Numbered from the stretch's first letter, positions 8,094-17,834 are shown. The stretch: 64,000 bases of DNA from Sandaracinobacteroides sayramensis (GCF_022014495.1 NZ_JAKLSQ010000003.1:183257-247256), one strand, 5' to 3'. Program-made: numbers and translations. Notes: generated from the letters alone by a model not told the origin.

Positions 8094-8668
8094 GCGTCCT
8101 CGAAGGCCAGGCGCGGCAAGCGCGGGAACAGCTTCTGGCCCGTACCATGGCCGATCGAGCAGATGAAGTTGGTCTCCACCTGCGTGCCTTCCCAGAAGGC
8201 GCGATCGACGCCCGCCTTGTCGAAGCCGGACATCGGGCCGGTATCCAGCCCCAGCGCCCGCGCCGCCATGATGAGCCAGGCGCCTTGCAGGCTGGAATTG
8301 CGGAACGCCGTCTCGCGGATCAGCGCGTCATTGCCTTCGAACCAGCTCTTCGCATCGGTGTGCGGGAACAGTTGCGGCAGCTTGTCGTGGAAGGCCAGAT
8401 CCATGCCGATGATCACCGTCACGGGCGCGCTGCGGATTTTCGGCGCGTTCGCGTCGGAGGCCAGCGAAGCCAACTTGTCCCGCGCCTCGGCCGATGTGCA
8501 GAAGATGAAGCGGGCCGGAGAGGCGTTGGCAGACGTCGGCCCCATCTTCGTCAGGTCGTAAAGGCGGCGCAGCAATGCCTCGTCCAGCGGCGCCGGCTCC
8601 CAGTCGTAATGGGTGCGGGCTTTCTCGAACAACTGGTCCAGCGCCTCGGCGGGCAGAAACTCGGGCAT
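8078..8668 (-). CDS. Malonic semialdehyde reductase-like nitroreductase (RutE/HadB type)
   Basis: 196-residue flavin-dependent nitroreductase-fold protein. The motifs KMGPTSANASPARFIF, RETAFRNSSLQGAWLIMAARALGLD and GPMSGFD match the RutE/3-hydroxypropionate dehydrogenase subfamily, which reduces malonic semialdehyde and related substrates with NAD(P)H. No pyrimidine-degradation rut genes are visible nearby, so the physiological substrate here is open. It overlaps the Nfu gene stop by 1 bp and tsaB by 16 bp. Confidence 0.75.
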   Translation of the reverse strand: MPEFLPAEALDQLFEKARTHYDWEPAPLDEALLRRLYDLTKMGPTSANASPARFIFCTSAEARDKLASLASDANAPKIRSAPVTVIIGMDLAFHDKLPQLFPHTDAKSWFEGNDALIRETAFRNSSLQGAWLIMAARALGLDTGPMSGFDKAGVDRAFWEGTQVETNFICSIGHGTGQKLFPRLPRLAFEDACRIA

Positions 8669-9222
8669 CAGACGGCTCTCACTTCAACGACTTCGGGAAC
8701 ATAATAGCGCAGCAGATTCTCGATGCCGCCTTTAAGCGTTGCGGTGGAGGAAGGGCAACCGGCACAACTGCCCCGCATGTGCAGATAGACCACCCCTTTC
8801 TGGAAACCGCGATAGACGATGTCGCCTCCGTCGTTCGCCACCGCCGGGCGAATGCGCGTGTCCAGAAGCTCGCGGATCTGCGCCACGATGTCGGCATCTT
8901 CGGGGTCGTCGAAGGTCTCGGCGTCCCCCGCCTCGGCGGCGATCAGCGGCACGCCGCTGGCGAAATGGTCCATCACCAGGCCCAGCACATCGGGCTTCAG
9001 CGTTTCCCAGCCCTGGCTGCCCGGCGCCTTCGTGACGCTGACGAAATCGGCGCCGAAATAAACCCGCTCCACATCGCCAAGCGCGAACAGCGCCCGCGCC
9101 AGAGGGGATCGCTCGGCGGCTTCGGGCGAATCGAAATCCGCGCCCTCCCCCGGCAGAACCGGTTGACCGGGCAGGAATTTCAGGGTGGCGGGATTGGGGG
9201 TGCGTTCGGTTTCGATCAGCAT
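8668..9222 (-). CDS. Nfu-type iron-sulfur cluster scaffold/carrier
   Basis: 184-residue protein with an N-terminal Nfu_N domain (ERTPNPATLKFLPG; VERVYFGADFVSVTK) and a C-terminal NifU-like domain. The latter holds the cluster-binding CxxC in GSCAGCPSS around residue 155. It carries 4Fe-4S clusters to target proteins. The start at 9222 is preceded by GAGGAG. The layout is that of mitochondrial NFU1 and alphaproteobacterial NifU-domain proteins rather than full NifU. Confidence 0.88.
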   Translation of the reverse strand: MLIETERTPNPATLKFLPGQPVLPGEGADFDSPEAAERSPLARALFALGDVERVYFGADFVSVTKAPGSQGWETLKPDVLGLVMDHFASGVPLIAAEAGDAETFDDPEDADIVAQIRELLDTRIRPAVANDGGDIVYRGFQKGVVYLHMRGSCAGCPSSTATLKGGIENLLRYYVPEVVEVRAV

Positions 9223-9301
9223 GTCTGGCTCCTCACCGCCAGATGGCGCGCCACGGCGTCTCAATCAAGACCGGATTCGTCGGAAATTCCGCGAGGGGAA
9301 A

Positions 9302-9781
9302 TCAAGTCAGCCGGTCGAGATCGCTGTCGGAAATTCCCCCGGGGATGATCATCACCATGCAAGGCAGGCTGCCGGCGCGCTCGCCAGCGAAGAAATCCAC
9401 CAATGGCCCGGGCTTTCCTTTCGCCGCCGCGCCCAGCACCAGCGCCCGGATCGAGCGGTCGCTGGTGACCACCTCCAGAACCGCCTCGCTTGCCCGCCCG
9501 CGCAGCAGGCGGGTTTCCGGCCGCTGGCCGGTCAGCGCCTCGGCCTCGGTGGCCGTCGCCGCCAGCAGCGCCTGCCCCAGCTGCTCGGCTTCTTCCTCGA
9601 TATCCTGCTGGGCACTGCCCCATTGCAGGAACTGCGTTGGCTTCAGAACGTGCAGCGCCAGAACGCGCGCGCCGGTGTGCCGGGCGCGAAGCGCGGCGAA
9701 GCGCATGGCCTTGGCGCATTCGGGCGTGTCGTCCACCACCACCAGGAAAGTCTCGGCCGCCGCATTCGCCTCAGCGTTCAT
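9302..9781 (-). CDS. Universal stress protein (UspA family)
   Basis: 159-residue single Usp domain. The N-terminal strand FLVVVDDTPECAKAMRFA contains the family's D, and the C-terminal nucleotide-binding region reads LVLGAAAKGKPGPL...FAGERAGSLPCMVMIIP, a variant of G-x2-G-x9-G-S/T. ATP binding is plausible. Overlap by 4 bp with the DUF2333 gene implies co-translation. Confidence 0.8.
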   Translation of the reverse strand: MNAEANAAAETFLVVVDDTPECAKAMRFAALRARHTGARVLALHVLKPTQFLQWGSAQQDIEEEAEQLGQALLAATATEAEALTGQRPETRLLRGRASEAVLEVVTSDRSIRALVLGAAAKGKPGPLVDFFAGERAGSLPCMVMIIPGGISDSDLDRLT

Positions 9782-10692
9782 TCCTGCCCCTCCAATATCG
9801 CCCGGATCGCGTTGCTGGCCATCAACAGCGAATAGCCGGCACGAACCAGATGCTCGTCGCGCGGGATGATGGGGTCAAGCGTCGCCACGCTGTCCAGCGC
9901 ATCGCGCGCCTCGCCCCACCGGGCCGCGCGGCCGGACGCCCGGATCGAAGTGGCGCTGTCTTCGGCGAGTCCGCGCAGAAGCAGCGTCGCGGCATAAGCG
10001 GTGCCGCGTGCCCGGGCGATCTGCACCGGCACCTCCGTGGTGCGCGGGGTGCGAATCAGCAGATCCCCACGCGCTGTCTCTGCCTCGATTTCCGCGAGCA
10101 GGGCCCGAAGCACCATGTTCCGCTCGCGCGGGCTGGCGGCGAAGGGGCCTTGCCCCGATTGCCGCGCCGCCAGATTGGCGTTGGTTTCCTCCAGCGCCTC
10201 GCGCGCCGTGCGATAATGCCGTTCGGCCGGGCGCCCGACAGGGGGCCACCCGGCCCTGATCCACCAGAGCGAAGGATCCGTCTGCAACTCCTGCGCGGCG
10301 AGCGACAGGCTGTCGCTGCCGCCGATCGAGGCCATCGCCTCCACGCCGGCCGCCAGCGTTTCCACGGCCGAGGCCTGGAATCCAGGCGTGCGCCGGGTGA
10401 AAGCCGTGGGCGCGAAGAAGGGATCGTTCGGGGTGAAGGATCGCTTCTCCACCTGCTGCTCCAGCAGCCTCGCCGCCATTCCCAGCGTGACGGAGCCGCC
10501 AGGGGCCAGTTGCTCCGCCCCGGGGCGAACGGACAAATCCACCTTCACGCCCGCGCGCATGGTGCCGATCACCCCGAACCAGAGGATCACGAAGACGGCC
10601 GGCAGCGCCATCCACCTCAGCCAGACGGGAATGCGCGCAAATCCTCTGGCAGGCGCAACTGCCTCGACCTTCGGCTGGTTTCCCGGCTCCAC
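9778..10692 (-). CDS. DUF2333 family membrane-anchored protein
   Basis: About 304 residues. It has a single hydrophobic segment near the N-terminus (WMALPAVFVILWFGVIG), followed by a periplasmic domain with the DUF2333 hallmarks RSFTPNDPFFAPTAF, SLWWIRAGWPPVGRPAERHY and YSLLMASNAIRAIL. No function is known for the family. No ATG precedes the membrane segment downstream of the neighbouring gene; the GTG at 10692 is my provisional start and lacks a spaced ribosome site, so the start is uncertain. It is followed by the usp gene with a 4-bp overlap. Confidence 0.7.
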   Translation of the reverse strand: MEPGNQPKVEAVAPARGFARIPVWLRWMALPAVFVILWFGVIGTMRAGVKVDLSVRPGAEQLAPGGSVTLGMAARLLEQQVEKRSFTPNDPFFAPTAFTRRTPGFQASAVETLAAGVEAMASIGGSDSLSLAAQELQTDPSLWWIRAGWPPVGRPAERHYRTAREALEETNANLAARQSGQGPFAASPRERNMVLRALLAEIEAETARGDLLIRTPRTTEVPVQIARARGTAYAATLLLRGLAEDSATSIRASGRAARWGEARDALDSVATLDPIIPRDEHLVRAGYSLLMASNAIRAILEGQE

Positions 10693-10709
10693 TCCCTCGC
10701 GCCCGGCTA

Positions 10710-11348
10710 TCAGCGCGAGGCTGGAACGCGGACGATCTTGCTGCGCGCGGAAGCGCCGGGGAAGTCGGTGAAGAGAGCGGTCACCAGATTGGGCATGGTG
10801 CTCGGCAGGTCGTTTGCCCGCGTGGTGGTTTCCGCGCGACCCTCGAACAGCGGAGTCTTGTCCGAGGTGCGCAGGATCGCGACGTGCAGATAGGCGGGAT
10901 AGACTGTGAAACTGTAGACTTCCTGATTGCCCCATGGCCCCCAGGGATCATACCAGGGGTTGCCCCACCAGCCGCCGTAGCGGCCATACCAGCCCCTGCC
11001 CCATCCCCAGCCCGGATTCATGCCCGGGCGCGTGGCAATCCGCTCCCGCCCGGGGCCGGCGTTGAAATCCATCATCACATGCAGGTCGGCGCTTTCGGCC
11101 GAAGCCGCCGGCTGGAAGCCCAGTTTCTGAAGCTCCGTGCCCACCAGCCCGGCATAAGCGGCGAACTCAAGGCTGCCTTGCCTCTGCGGATCGCTGGGCT
11201 TCACATAGAAAGTCTGCCCCTGCGCCGGCGGCATGGACTGGAAGCTCTGCACGCGCGCCTCGAAAGGCTGGGCGCAGGCAGCCAGCAGGGCGAGCCCGGC
11301 AATGGCCAGAAACTGTGTAAGACGAAACTGCGGGCGCGACATGACCAT
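10710..11348 (-). CDS. DUF4136 domain lipoprotein
   Basis: 212-residue outer-envelope lipoprotein. The signal peptide ends in the lipobox LLAAC about 27 residues in, followed by the DUF4136 fold (two beta-rich halves). Between the halves lies a glycine/aromatic insert (GWGWGRGWYGRYGGWWG and onward). The start at 11348 has AGGA 6 nt upstream. DUF4136 lipoproteins are widespread and functionally undefined. It lies 17 bp upstream of the DUF2333 gene. Confidence 0.75.
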   Translation of the reverse strand: MVMSRPQFRLTQFLAIAGLALLAACAQPFEARVQSFQSMPPAQGQTFYVKPSDPQRQGSLEFAAYAGLVGTELQKLGFQPAASAESADLHVMMDFNAGPGRERIATRPGMNPGWGWGRGWYGRYGGWWGNPWYDPWGPWGNQEVYSFTVYPAYLHVAILRTSDKTPLFEGRAETTTRANDLPSTMPNLVTALFTDFPGASARSKIVRVPASR

Positions 11349-11494
11349 TCCCGATCCTGAATAATGTCGAAATATTCTAGTCCCCGCTTCGTGAACGCAA
11401 GATTTCAGACATGCAAGGGGCAAGGCCGGCGTTTACCACTCGGCTTGTCGCGCGGCGCGGATGGGTCTATGCGCCCCGCCACGAGGTTCGGCCT

Positions 11495-11571
<77 letters not shown>

Positions 11572-11668
11572 AATATCATTTTGGGGATTTTTCGGCTCTG
11601 AAGGAAATCGCAGGGCTGAGACCAGCGCCACTCCAACTGCTGGATTTGCACGACGCAACCCATGCGAT

Positions 11669-11690
11669 TTACAAGCATACCCGCTTGTAA
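11669..11690. promoter_or_regulatory. Palindromic operator 1, upstream of symporter
   Basis: TTACAAGC and GCTTGTAA are perfect inverted 8-mers separated by 6 bp, 58 bp before the symporter ATG. The right half overlaps TGTAAT, a plausible -10 element. The same palindrome recurs in front of every other unit of this locus. Confidence 0.7.
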
Positions 11691-11747
11691 TCTGGCCAGC
11701 CTTCTCACAAAAAGGCCCGGAGGGTGCAGAAAAGGGAGTGGGGCGGG

Positions 11748-13343
11748 ATGCAGCTCGCGACGATCGATATCGTGGTGGTGGGAATATACGGAATCGCGAT
11801 CCTGTTTCTCGCCCAATGGGTCAGCCGTGAAAAAGACGGTAAGGTCAAGGACTCGTCCGACTACTTCCTTGCGTCGAAGAATCTCCCTTGGTGGGCCATC
11901 GGAGCGTCGCTGATCGCAGCCAACATCTCGGCCGAACAGATCGTCGGCATGTCCGGGTCGGGCTATGCGGTCGGGCTGGCGATCGCATCCTATGAATGGA
12001 TGGCGGCACTTACGCTGCTGATCGTGGGCAAGTTCTTCCTGCCCATCTTCCTGAAGAACGAAATCTACACGATGCCGCAATTCCTGGAGCAGCGGTACGG
12101 GACCAGCATTCGCACCATCATGGCGGTGTTCTGGCTCATTCTCTATGTGTTCGTGAACCTTACCTCGATTGTCTGGCTCGGCTCGATCGCGGTCAACAAG
12201 GTGGCCGGCGTCGACCAGGACATCGCGCTGTTCGCGCTGGGAGGTTTCGCCCTCGTCTATCAACTCTACGGCGGGCTCAAGGCCGTGGCCTTGACCGATA
12301 TCGTGCAGGTGACTTTGCTTGTGTTGGGCGGGTTGCTGATCGCGGGCATCACGCTGAGCGAACTCGGTGGCGACGCCGGCGTCGTCGGCGGCTTCACGCG
12401 GCTCACCACCGAGCTGCCCGATAAATTCGACATGATCCTGACGAAGGACAACCCCTTCTACAAAGACCTGCCGGGCCTGTCGGTGCTGATCGGCGGCATG
12501 TGGATCGCCAACCTCAGCTATTGGGGTTTCAATCAGTATATCATCCAGCGGGCCCTCGCGGCGAAGAGCCTGGCCGAAGCGCAGAAGGGCGTGGTGTTCG
12601 CGGCCTTCCTGAAGCTGCTGATGCCCGTGATCGTCGTTCTGCCCGGGATAGCCGCGGTGATTCTGGCGCCCGACCTCGCCAAGCCGGACGAGGCTTATCC
12701 GACGATGATGCGGCTGTTGCCGCCCGGCATTCTCGGGTTGGTTTTCGCGGCGCTGATGGCGGCGGTGATCGCCTCCACCGCGTCCAAGATCAATTCGATT
12801 GCCACGATCTTCACGCTCGACCTCTATGCCAAATACAAGGGCGTCGAGAGTCGGGCCGAAGACGCCGAGGGGCGCGATGCGAACGAGAGGCAATTGGTCC
12901 TCGTCGGGCGGATGGCCGCCGCCATCGCGACGGTGATTGCGCTGGTCGTGGCGCGGCCATTGCTCGGCAACTCGGATCAGGCGTTCCAGTTCATCCAGGA
13001 ATTCTCCGGCTTCTTCACGCCGGGCATCACCGTGATCTTCCTGCTGGGCCTGTTCTGGAAGCCTGCGAGCGAAGCGGGTGCCATCGCCGCCGCCATCGCC
13101 TCGGTCGCGCTGAGCTATCTGTTCAAGATGTATTTGCCCGGCCTGCCTTTCATGGACCGCATGGGATGGGTATTCCTGATCGCGCTGGGGCTCGCTGTCG
13201 TGATGTCGCTGGCCATGCCTTCCGCGACCGGTCGCGACCGCATCAGCACGCAGGGCATCAGCTACCGGACGACGAGGGGATTCAACATCGCCTCGGCCGC
13301 CGTGATCGCGATCCTCATCGCCCTCTACGCAACCTGGTGGTGA
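11748..13343 (+). CDS. SGLT-type sodium:sugar symporter
   Basis: 531-residue sodium:solute symporter with about 14 membrane segments. It resembles sodium/galactose and sodium/glucose transporters: [29 protein letters not shown] at residues 35-65 is the canonical N-terminal region, and [19 protein letters not shown] is the conserved later segment. It would import mono- or disaccharides released in the periplasm. The start at 11748 follows a purine-rich stretch (GGGAGTGGGGCGGG). It is preceded by operator 1 and followed by the GH1 unit, consistent with being the inner-membrane step of the locus. Confidence 0.9.
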   Translation: MQLATIDIVVVGIYGIAILFLAQWVSREKDGKVKDSSDYFLASKNLPWWAIGASLIAANISAEQIVGMSGSGYAVGLAIASYEWMAALTLLIVGKFFLPIFLKNEIYTMPQFLEQRYGTSIRTIMAVFWLILYVFVNLTSIVWLGSIAVNKVAGVDQDIALFALGGFALVYQLYGGLKAVALTDIVQVTLLVLGGLLIAGITLSELGGDAGVVGGFTRLTTELPDKFDMILTKDNPFYKDLPGLSVLIGGMWIANLSYWGFNQYIIQRALAAKSLAEAQKGVVFAAFLKLLMPVIVVLPGIAAVILAPDLAKPDEAYPTMMRLLPPGILGLVFAALMAAVIASTASKINSIATIFTLDLYAKYKGVESRAEDAEGRDANERQLVLVGRMAAAIATVIALVVARPLLGNSDQAFQFIQEFSGFFTPGITVIFLLGLFWKPASEAGAIAAAIASVALSYLFKMYLPGLPFMDRMGWVFLIALGLAVVMSLAMPSATGRDRISTQGISYRTTRGFNIASAAVIAILIALYATWW

Positions 13344-13430
13344 CGGCTTGGAAGCCCTTGCCTAGCGAAGATGCCGGGCAGGCAAGCAGCATCCGCACTT
13401 CCGCGCTTGCGCAAGCGATAAAGGCGAGCC

Positions 13431-13460
13431 TATTTTGCAAGCAAAGTTGCTTGCAAAATA
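13431..13460. promoter_or_regulatory. Palindromic operator 2 and putative promoter of GH1 unit
   Basis: A 30-bp palindrome with 14-bp perfect arms around a 2-nt centre; its core is TTGCAAGC-N6-GCTTGCAA (13435-13456). TATTTT (13431-13436) with TTGCGC 18 bp upstream (13407-13412) could be -10/-35, so the operator would cover the promoter. A separate 14-bp palindrome, CGCTTGCGCAAGCG, lies at 13404-13417. GGAGGGGG follows directly as the GH1 ribosome site. Confidence 0.7.
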
Positions 13461-13472
13461 GGAGGGGGAGAA

Positions 13473-14771
13473 ATGGACCGTCGGACTTTGATGGGGATGA
13501 TCGGCGTGGGCGTTGCCTCCGCCGCGCTTCCGGCAGCGGCGGCGCTGTCGAAGCCGGGCCGGGCTCCGCGCGGGTTCCTGTGGGGAACGGCCGGAGCGGC
13601 ATATCAGGTCGAGGGTGGCAACGTCGCAAGCGACCTCTGGGTTTTGGAGCAGTTGAAGACGCCTCTGTTCGCCGAGCCGTCGGGCGACGCCTGCGATGTC
13701 TATCATCGCTATGAAGAGGATCTGGCGCTGGTGGCGCGGCTGGGCTTCAACTGCCACCGGCTGGGAATCGAATGGTCCCGCATCGAGCCGGAACGGGGGC
13801 AGGTTTCCGAGGCGGAGCTCGCCTATTACCGGCGTCTGCTGCAGGCCTGCGTGCGCCACGGGCTCAAGCCGGTCGTCACCTTCTCGCACTTCACGGTTCC
13901 ACGCTGGGTCGCAGCCAGCGGCGGTTTCAAGGATCCGGCGAACGTCGAGGCTTTCGCGGCGCATTGCGCCCGCCTGACCAGGGCAATGGGGGAGCTGATC
14001 CACCTCGCCGCCACGTTCAACGAGCCGAATCTTTCCACAGTCGTCCGCTGGAGCGGGCTTGGCGAGAAAATCCGCCCGTTCATCGAAAGCATCCAGAAGG
14101 CGGCCGGCGCCTCGCAGAATGCCCCGAACTGGAGTTCGCCCATGCTGGGGGGAGAATCGCATTTCGATGGCATCGTCGCGGCGCACAGCCGCGCCATCGA
14201 GGCGATCCGCGAGGCGGGTGGGCGCTTCCCGGTCGGCTTGACCCTGGCGCTGCCCTCGGACACGGCGGCTGGGGGTGACGATGGCCCGCTGAAACGCAAA
14301 CAGGCCGAGATGATGGACCGCTGGCTCGCCGCGCCGGGGGATTTCATCGGCGTGCAGACCTATACGAGCACCCCGGTCGGCCCCGAAGGCGATCTGCCAC
14401 CGCCGCCGGGCACCGAGTTGACGCAGATGGGCTATCCGTTCACCCCGGACGCCGTGGAAGGCGCGGTGCGGATGGTCGCTGCGCGCACATCGAAGCCGAT
14501 CTACATCACCGAAAATGGCGTGGCGACCGAGGACGACAGCCGCCGCATCGCCTATATCGACGGCGCGATAGCCGGCGTCCAGCGGCTGCTGGCCGATGGA
14601 ATCGATCTTCGCGGCTATATCCACTGGTCACTGCTGGACAATTGGGAATGGATGCACGGCTACAAGCCGAAATTCGGGCTGGTCGCTGTCGACAGGAAGA
14701 GCTTCAGGCGAACGCCCAAGCCATCGGCCGCGCATCTGGGCGCCATCGCCCGGCGCGGGGGGCTGGCATGA
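13473..14771 (+). CDS. Family GH1 beta-glycosidase with Tat signal
   Basis: 432-residue GH1 retaining glycosidase (beta-glucosidase/beta-galactosidase type). The acid/base lies in TFNEPN near residue 183 and the nucleophile in ITENG near residue 347; the family start GFLWGTAGAAYQVEG is at residue 32. The N-terminus MDRRTLMGMIGVGVASAALPAAAA looks like a twin-arginine signal, suggesting a periplasmic enzyme, which is less usual for GH1. GGAGGGGG precedes the ATG. It overlaps the esterase gene by 4 bp. Confidence 0.88.
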   Translation: MDRRTLMGMIGVGVASAALPAAAALSKPGRAPRGFLWGTAGAAYQVEGGNVASDLWVLEQLKTPLFAEPSGDACDVYHRYEEDLALVARLGFNCHRLGIEWSRIEPERGQVSEAELAYYRRLLQACVRHGLKPVVTFSHFTVPRWVAASGGFKDPANVEAFAAHCARLTRAMGELIHLAATFNEPNLSTVVRWSGLGEKIRPFIESIQKAAGASQNAPNWSSPMLGGESHFDGIVAAHSRAIEAIREAGGRFPVGLTLALPSDTAAGGDDGPLKRKQAEMMDRWLAAPGDFIGVQTYTSTPVGPEGDLPPPPGTELTQMGYPFTPDAVEGAVRMVAARTSKPIYITENGVATEDDSRRIAYIDGAIAGVQRLLADGIDLRGYIHWSLLDNWEWMHGYKPKFGLVAVDRKSFRRTPKPSAAHLGAIARRGGLA

Positions 14772-15724
14772 GACGGGGTGTCGGCGCGATCCTCGCGCCC
14801 GGCCTCAGCTTGCTGCTGGCGGCTGCGGCACCGGCGCCTTTGGTTGCCCCGCCACCGGCTGCGACCTTGCCGGCGGATTGGGCCTCGGCGCCCGCAATAG
14901 CGCTATGGCCCGAAGGCCATCTGCCGGACGTGCAGCCGAAACCGCCGCTGGCGATGCCGAACCTGCCCCAGGTCTTTGTTCAGGCGGTCGCGGAGCCTGG
15001 CCTGCGCCTGTTCCGGCCAGAGAAGCCCAATGGACGCGCCATCCTCGCCATCCCCGGCGGCGGCTATTTCTTCGTTTCGGTCGGCAACGAGGGTGTCGAC
15101 GTGGCGCGCAAGTTCAACCGGCTGGGCTACACCGTCTATGTGCTGACCTATCGTCTCCCCGGTGAGGGCTGGGCCGATAGGGCCGACGTGCCGCTGCAGG
15201 ACGCCCGCCGGGCCGTCCGCCTGATGAAGTCGCGCGCGGCGATCGACGGTTTCAATGCCGAGCGGATCGCCGTGCTCGGCTTCTCCGCCGGCGGGCATCT
15301 TGCTGCCACGCTGGCAACGGACGACAGCGCCGATGTGCCTTCCGATGCCGTGGACAGGCTGAGCGCAAGGCCGCAGGCGGTCGGTCTCATATATCCGGTG
15401 ATCACGATGGGCGAAAAGGCGAACGCCCCCAGCCGGCTGCTGCTGCTGGGGCGTGAACCGTCAGCGGCACTGGTGAACCGCCGTTCGGCGGAGCGGCATG
15501 CGGGAGCCGACACCCCGCCCCTGTTCCTGTTCCATTCGGTCGACGACACCACCGTTCCGGTGGAGAACAGCCAGATGATGTTCGAGGCGATGCGGTCGGC
15601 GAAGCGGCCGGTGGAGATGCATCTGGTGCAGGAAGGCGGCCATGGCTATGGCACCGGCTTCCAGGGCACGCCTTCCGCCATGTGGCCCGAGCTTTTCCAC
15701 GCCTGGCTCAGCCGCCAGCCCTGA
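14768..15724 (+). CDS. BD-FAE-like alpha/beta-hydrolase (carbohydrate esterase)
   Basis: 318-residue secreted alpha/beta hydrolase. The signal peptide covers about residues 1-22. The oxyanion segment is AILAIPGGGYFFVS, the nucleophile elbow GFSAGGHLA, and the acid and histidine sit in SVDDTTVP and EGGHGYG. This arrangement matches BD-FAE/acetyl-xylan-esterase-like enzymes that remove acetyl or feruloyl groups from glycans. Translationally coupled to GH1 (ATGA). Its 3' end overlaps the convergent GH20 gene by 17 bp. Confidence 0.78.
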   Translation: MRRGVGAILAPGLSLLLAAAAPAPLVAPPPAATLPADWASAPAIALWPEGHLPDVQPKPPLAMPNLPQVFVQAVAEPGLRLFRPEKPNGRAILAIPGGGYFFVSVGNEGVDVARKFNRLGYTVYVLTYRLPGEGWADRADVPLQDARRAVRLMKSRAAIDGFNAERIAVLGFSAGGHLAATLATDDSADVPSDAVDRLSARPQAVGLIYPVITMGEKANAPSRLLLLGREPSAALVNRRSAERHAGADTPPLFLFHSVDDTTVPVENSQMMFEAMRSAKRPVEMHLVQEGGHGYGTGFQGTPSAMWPELFHAWLSRQP

Positions 15725-17834
15725 CCGCCGCCTCCAGCAGCACCTCCAGGCCCGGCCCGATCTTCAGGATCAGGTCGGCCGGAGGCTGTTGGGAAATGAA
15801 CGGATCAAAGGGCCGCCACGACGCAGCCTCTTGTTTCCGCAGCGTTTCCAGCAGCGCCCGGCCCTCTGCCGCGCGGCTTGCCGCGAGTGGTTCGCCGGCG
15901 TCCAGCGCGGCGACCGCATCCAGCCCCAGCTTCGCCAATGCGGCCAGTTGAGCGGAGGTCGGAAGCGCTTCTTCAAGCATTGGATGGCCCTTGGCCAGCG
16001 CCTTGAAGCGCGTATCATTGGCCTGCCATATGGCGAGGCGAGCCGCCAGTTGCGGCGCCAGCGCGCGCTCTCCGGCCGCGAGCCTTTTCGCCTCGGCGGT
16101 GAAGCGCCGCGCCACGAGGCTGTCCACCGGGGCGGCATCCGCCGGTGCGTTCAGCGATTGCACGATGGTCTTGCCCGCCAGCATGGCGCGGATGCGATGG
16201 TCGTGCGCCATGTTGCGGACAGGCCCGGCCACTTCCAGCAGTGTCGCCAGCGCCTCGGGATCGGCCGGCGCCAGCCGTTCGATCATCCGCGTCCGCGCCG
16301 ACACATTGCGCACGCCGGAGGCGGACAATTGCGCCGAAACCACTGTCAGGCGCGCGTACATGTCGTCAATGTCGCGGACGGAACGGTTCGACCAGAAGCG
16401 TTCCGCCAGCGCCGCCGCCCGCGGCCAGAGCTGATGGTCGATCAACTCGTCCGTCGCTATCTCCCCCCAGAGCGCCATCTCGCCCCCCAGAAGGTTCCGC
16501 TCCTGCTCAGGCGTGAGCGGCGCCCTGGGCCGATCCACCTGGGCATCGGCCACCATCGCCGCCAGAAGCGGGCTCAGCTTGCGAAGCGTCGCGGCATGAT
16601 CCGGCGTCAGCCCCGCTCCCGACGTCTGGGCCGGATCCAGCGCATAATGATACTCGGCCGGCATCAGCAGGTTCAGATAATAGCCCGCGGACATCAAGGT
16701 GGGGTGGTTGCCGGCCGTCGCATTCGCCATGGCGTTCGATGTCTGCCAGGCCTGAACCACCACATTCTTGTCGACTCCTGCGGCGGCCATCTCTTCCCAG
16801 CCGATCATGGTCTTGCCTTGAGCCTTCAGGATCCGCCCTGCCCTGCGTGCGAACCAGCTTTCCACGGCATGCTGGTCGGCGAGACCTTCCCTTGCTATCC
16901 ATTCCGTCATGCCGGGCGCATCCTTCCAGACCCCGGCGCTGACCTCGTCTCCGCCGGCGTGGAAATGCGGATCGGGAAACAGAGCCGCCATTTCCGCGAA
17001 CAGCCCTTCCAGAAAGCGCCACATGGCCGGCGAAGCCGGGTTGAGGGCAGCCGCCTTCAGGCCCGGGATCGGCGACTGCACCAGCACGCCGATTTCAGGA
17101 TAAGCCTCCACCATGGCGCGGCTATGGCCGGGCACGTCGAACTCGGGAATGATCCGCACGCCCCGCGCTTCGGCATAGCCGATCAATTCGCGGATGTCGG
17201 CCTGCGTGTAGAAAGGGCCGCCGGCGTTCAGCCTGGGATAGCGGCGGCTTTCCACGCGGAAACCCTGGTCGTCGGAGAGATGCAGATGCAGCGTGTTCAG
17301 CTTCACACGCTCCATGGCGTCGATCTGGCGCTTCAGCGTCTCGATGGAAATGAAGTTCCGGGCCGGATCCAGCAACACACCGCGCCACGCAAAACGCGGT
17401 TTGTCGTCGATGCGTTGCAGCGGAATCCGGATCCCGTCGGGGGACAGGCCAACCAGTTGCCGAAGCGTCGCCAGCGCCCGCAAGGCCCCGGTCGACCCGT
17501 CCGCCTCGATCGCCACGCCATCGGCGCGGACCTCCAACCGATAAGCTTCCCCCCGGTCGGCCGCGTTTTCCGTCTGGAGGCAGCCGATGCGCAAGGGCAC
17601 CGGCGCACCCGCCTGAAGCCGCAGGCCGGTCTGCCTGTCGACGTCGGACTGAAAGCGCCGGGCCGCGGCATCCAGCTTCTCCGCAGGCCCGCAGCCCTTC
17701 CATTGAACCAGGAACGGGCCGGAGACGCCGAGCTTTTCGCCATTCGGAGAAACGGCAATCGCATGCGGCATGGGCATCAGCGCCGAAGACGCCATGGCGG
17801 AGGTGGAAACTCCCAACGCCAATGCAGCGGACAT
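15708..17834 (-). CDS. Family GH20 beta-N-acetylhexosaminidase
   Basis: About 708 residues. It has a GH20b-like N-terminal domain, then a TIM barrel with the catalytic H-x-G-G-D-E motif (FHAGGDEVSAG, near residue 295); the upstream DDQGFRVESRRYP and EFDVPGHS segments are also typical. It removes terminal beta-GlcNAc or GalNAc. The frame is open to 18143, but the operator at 17854-17875 lies inside that extension, so I place the start near 17834 (MSAALALG, signal-peptide-like); a TTG a few codons upstream is possible. Confidence 0.82.
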   Translation of the reverse strand: MSAALALGVSTSAMASSALMPMPHAIAVSPNGEKLGVSGPFLVQWKGCGPAEKLDAAARRFQSDVDRQTGLRLQAGAPVPLRIGCLQTENAADRGEAYRLEVRADGVAIEADGSTGALRALATLRQLVGLSPDGIRIPLQRIDDKPRFAWRGVLLDPARNFISIETLKRQIDAMERVKLNTLHLHLSDDQGFRVESRRYPRLNAGGPFYTQADIRELIGYAEARGVRIIPEFDVPGHSRAMVEAYPEIGVLVQSPIPGLKAAALNPASPAMWRFLEGLFAEMAALFPDPHFHAGGDEVSAGVWKDAPGMTEWIAREGLADQHAVESWFARRAGRILKAQGKTMIGWEEMAAAGVDKNVVVQAWQTSNAMANATAGNHPTLMSAGYYLNLLMPAEYHYALDPAQTSGAGLTPDHAATLRKLSPLLAAMVADAQVDRPRAPLTPEQERNLLGGEMALWGEIATDELIDHQLWPRAAALAERFWSNRSVRDIDDMYARLTVVSAQLSASGVRNVSARTRMIERLAPADPEALATLLEVAGPVRNMAHDHRIRAMLAGKTIVQSLNAPADAAPVDSLVARRFTAEAKRLAAGERALAPQLAARLAIWQANDTRFKALAKGHPMLEEALPTSAQLAALAKLGLDAVAALDAGEPLAASRAAEGRALLETLRKQEAASWRPFDPFISQQPPADLILKIGPGLEVLLEAAVRAGG

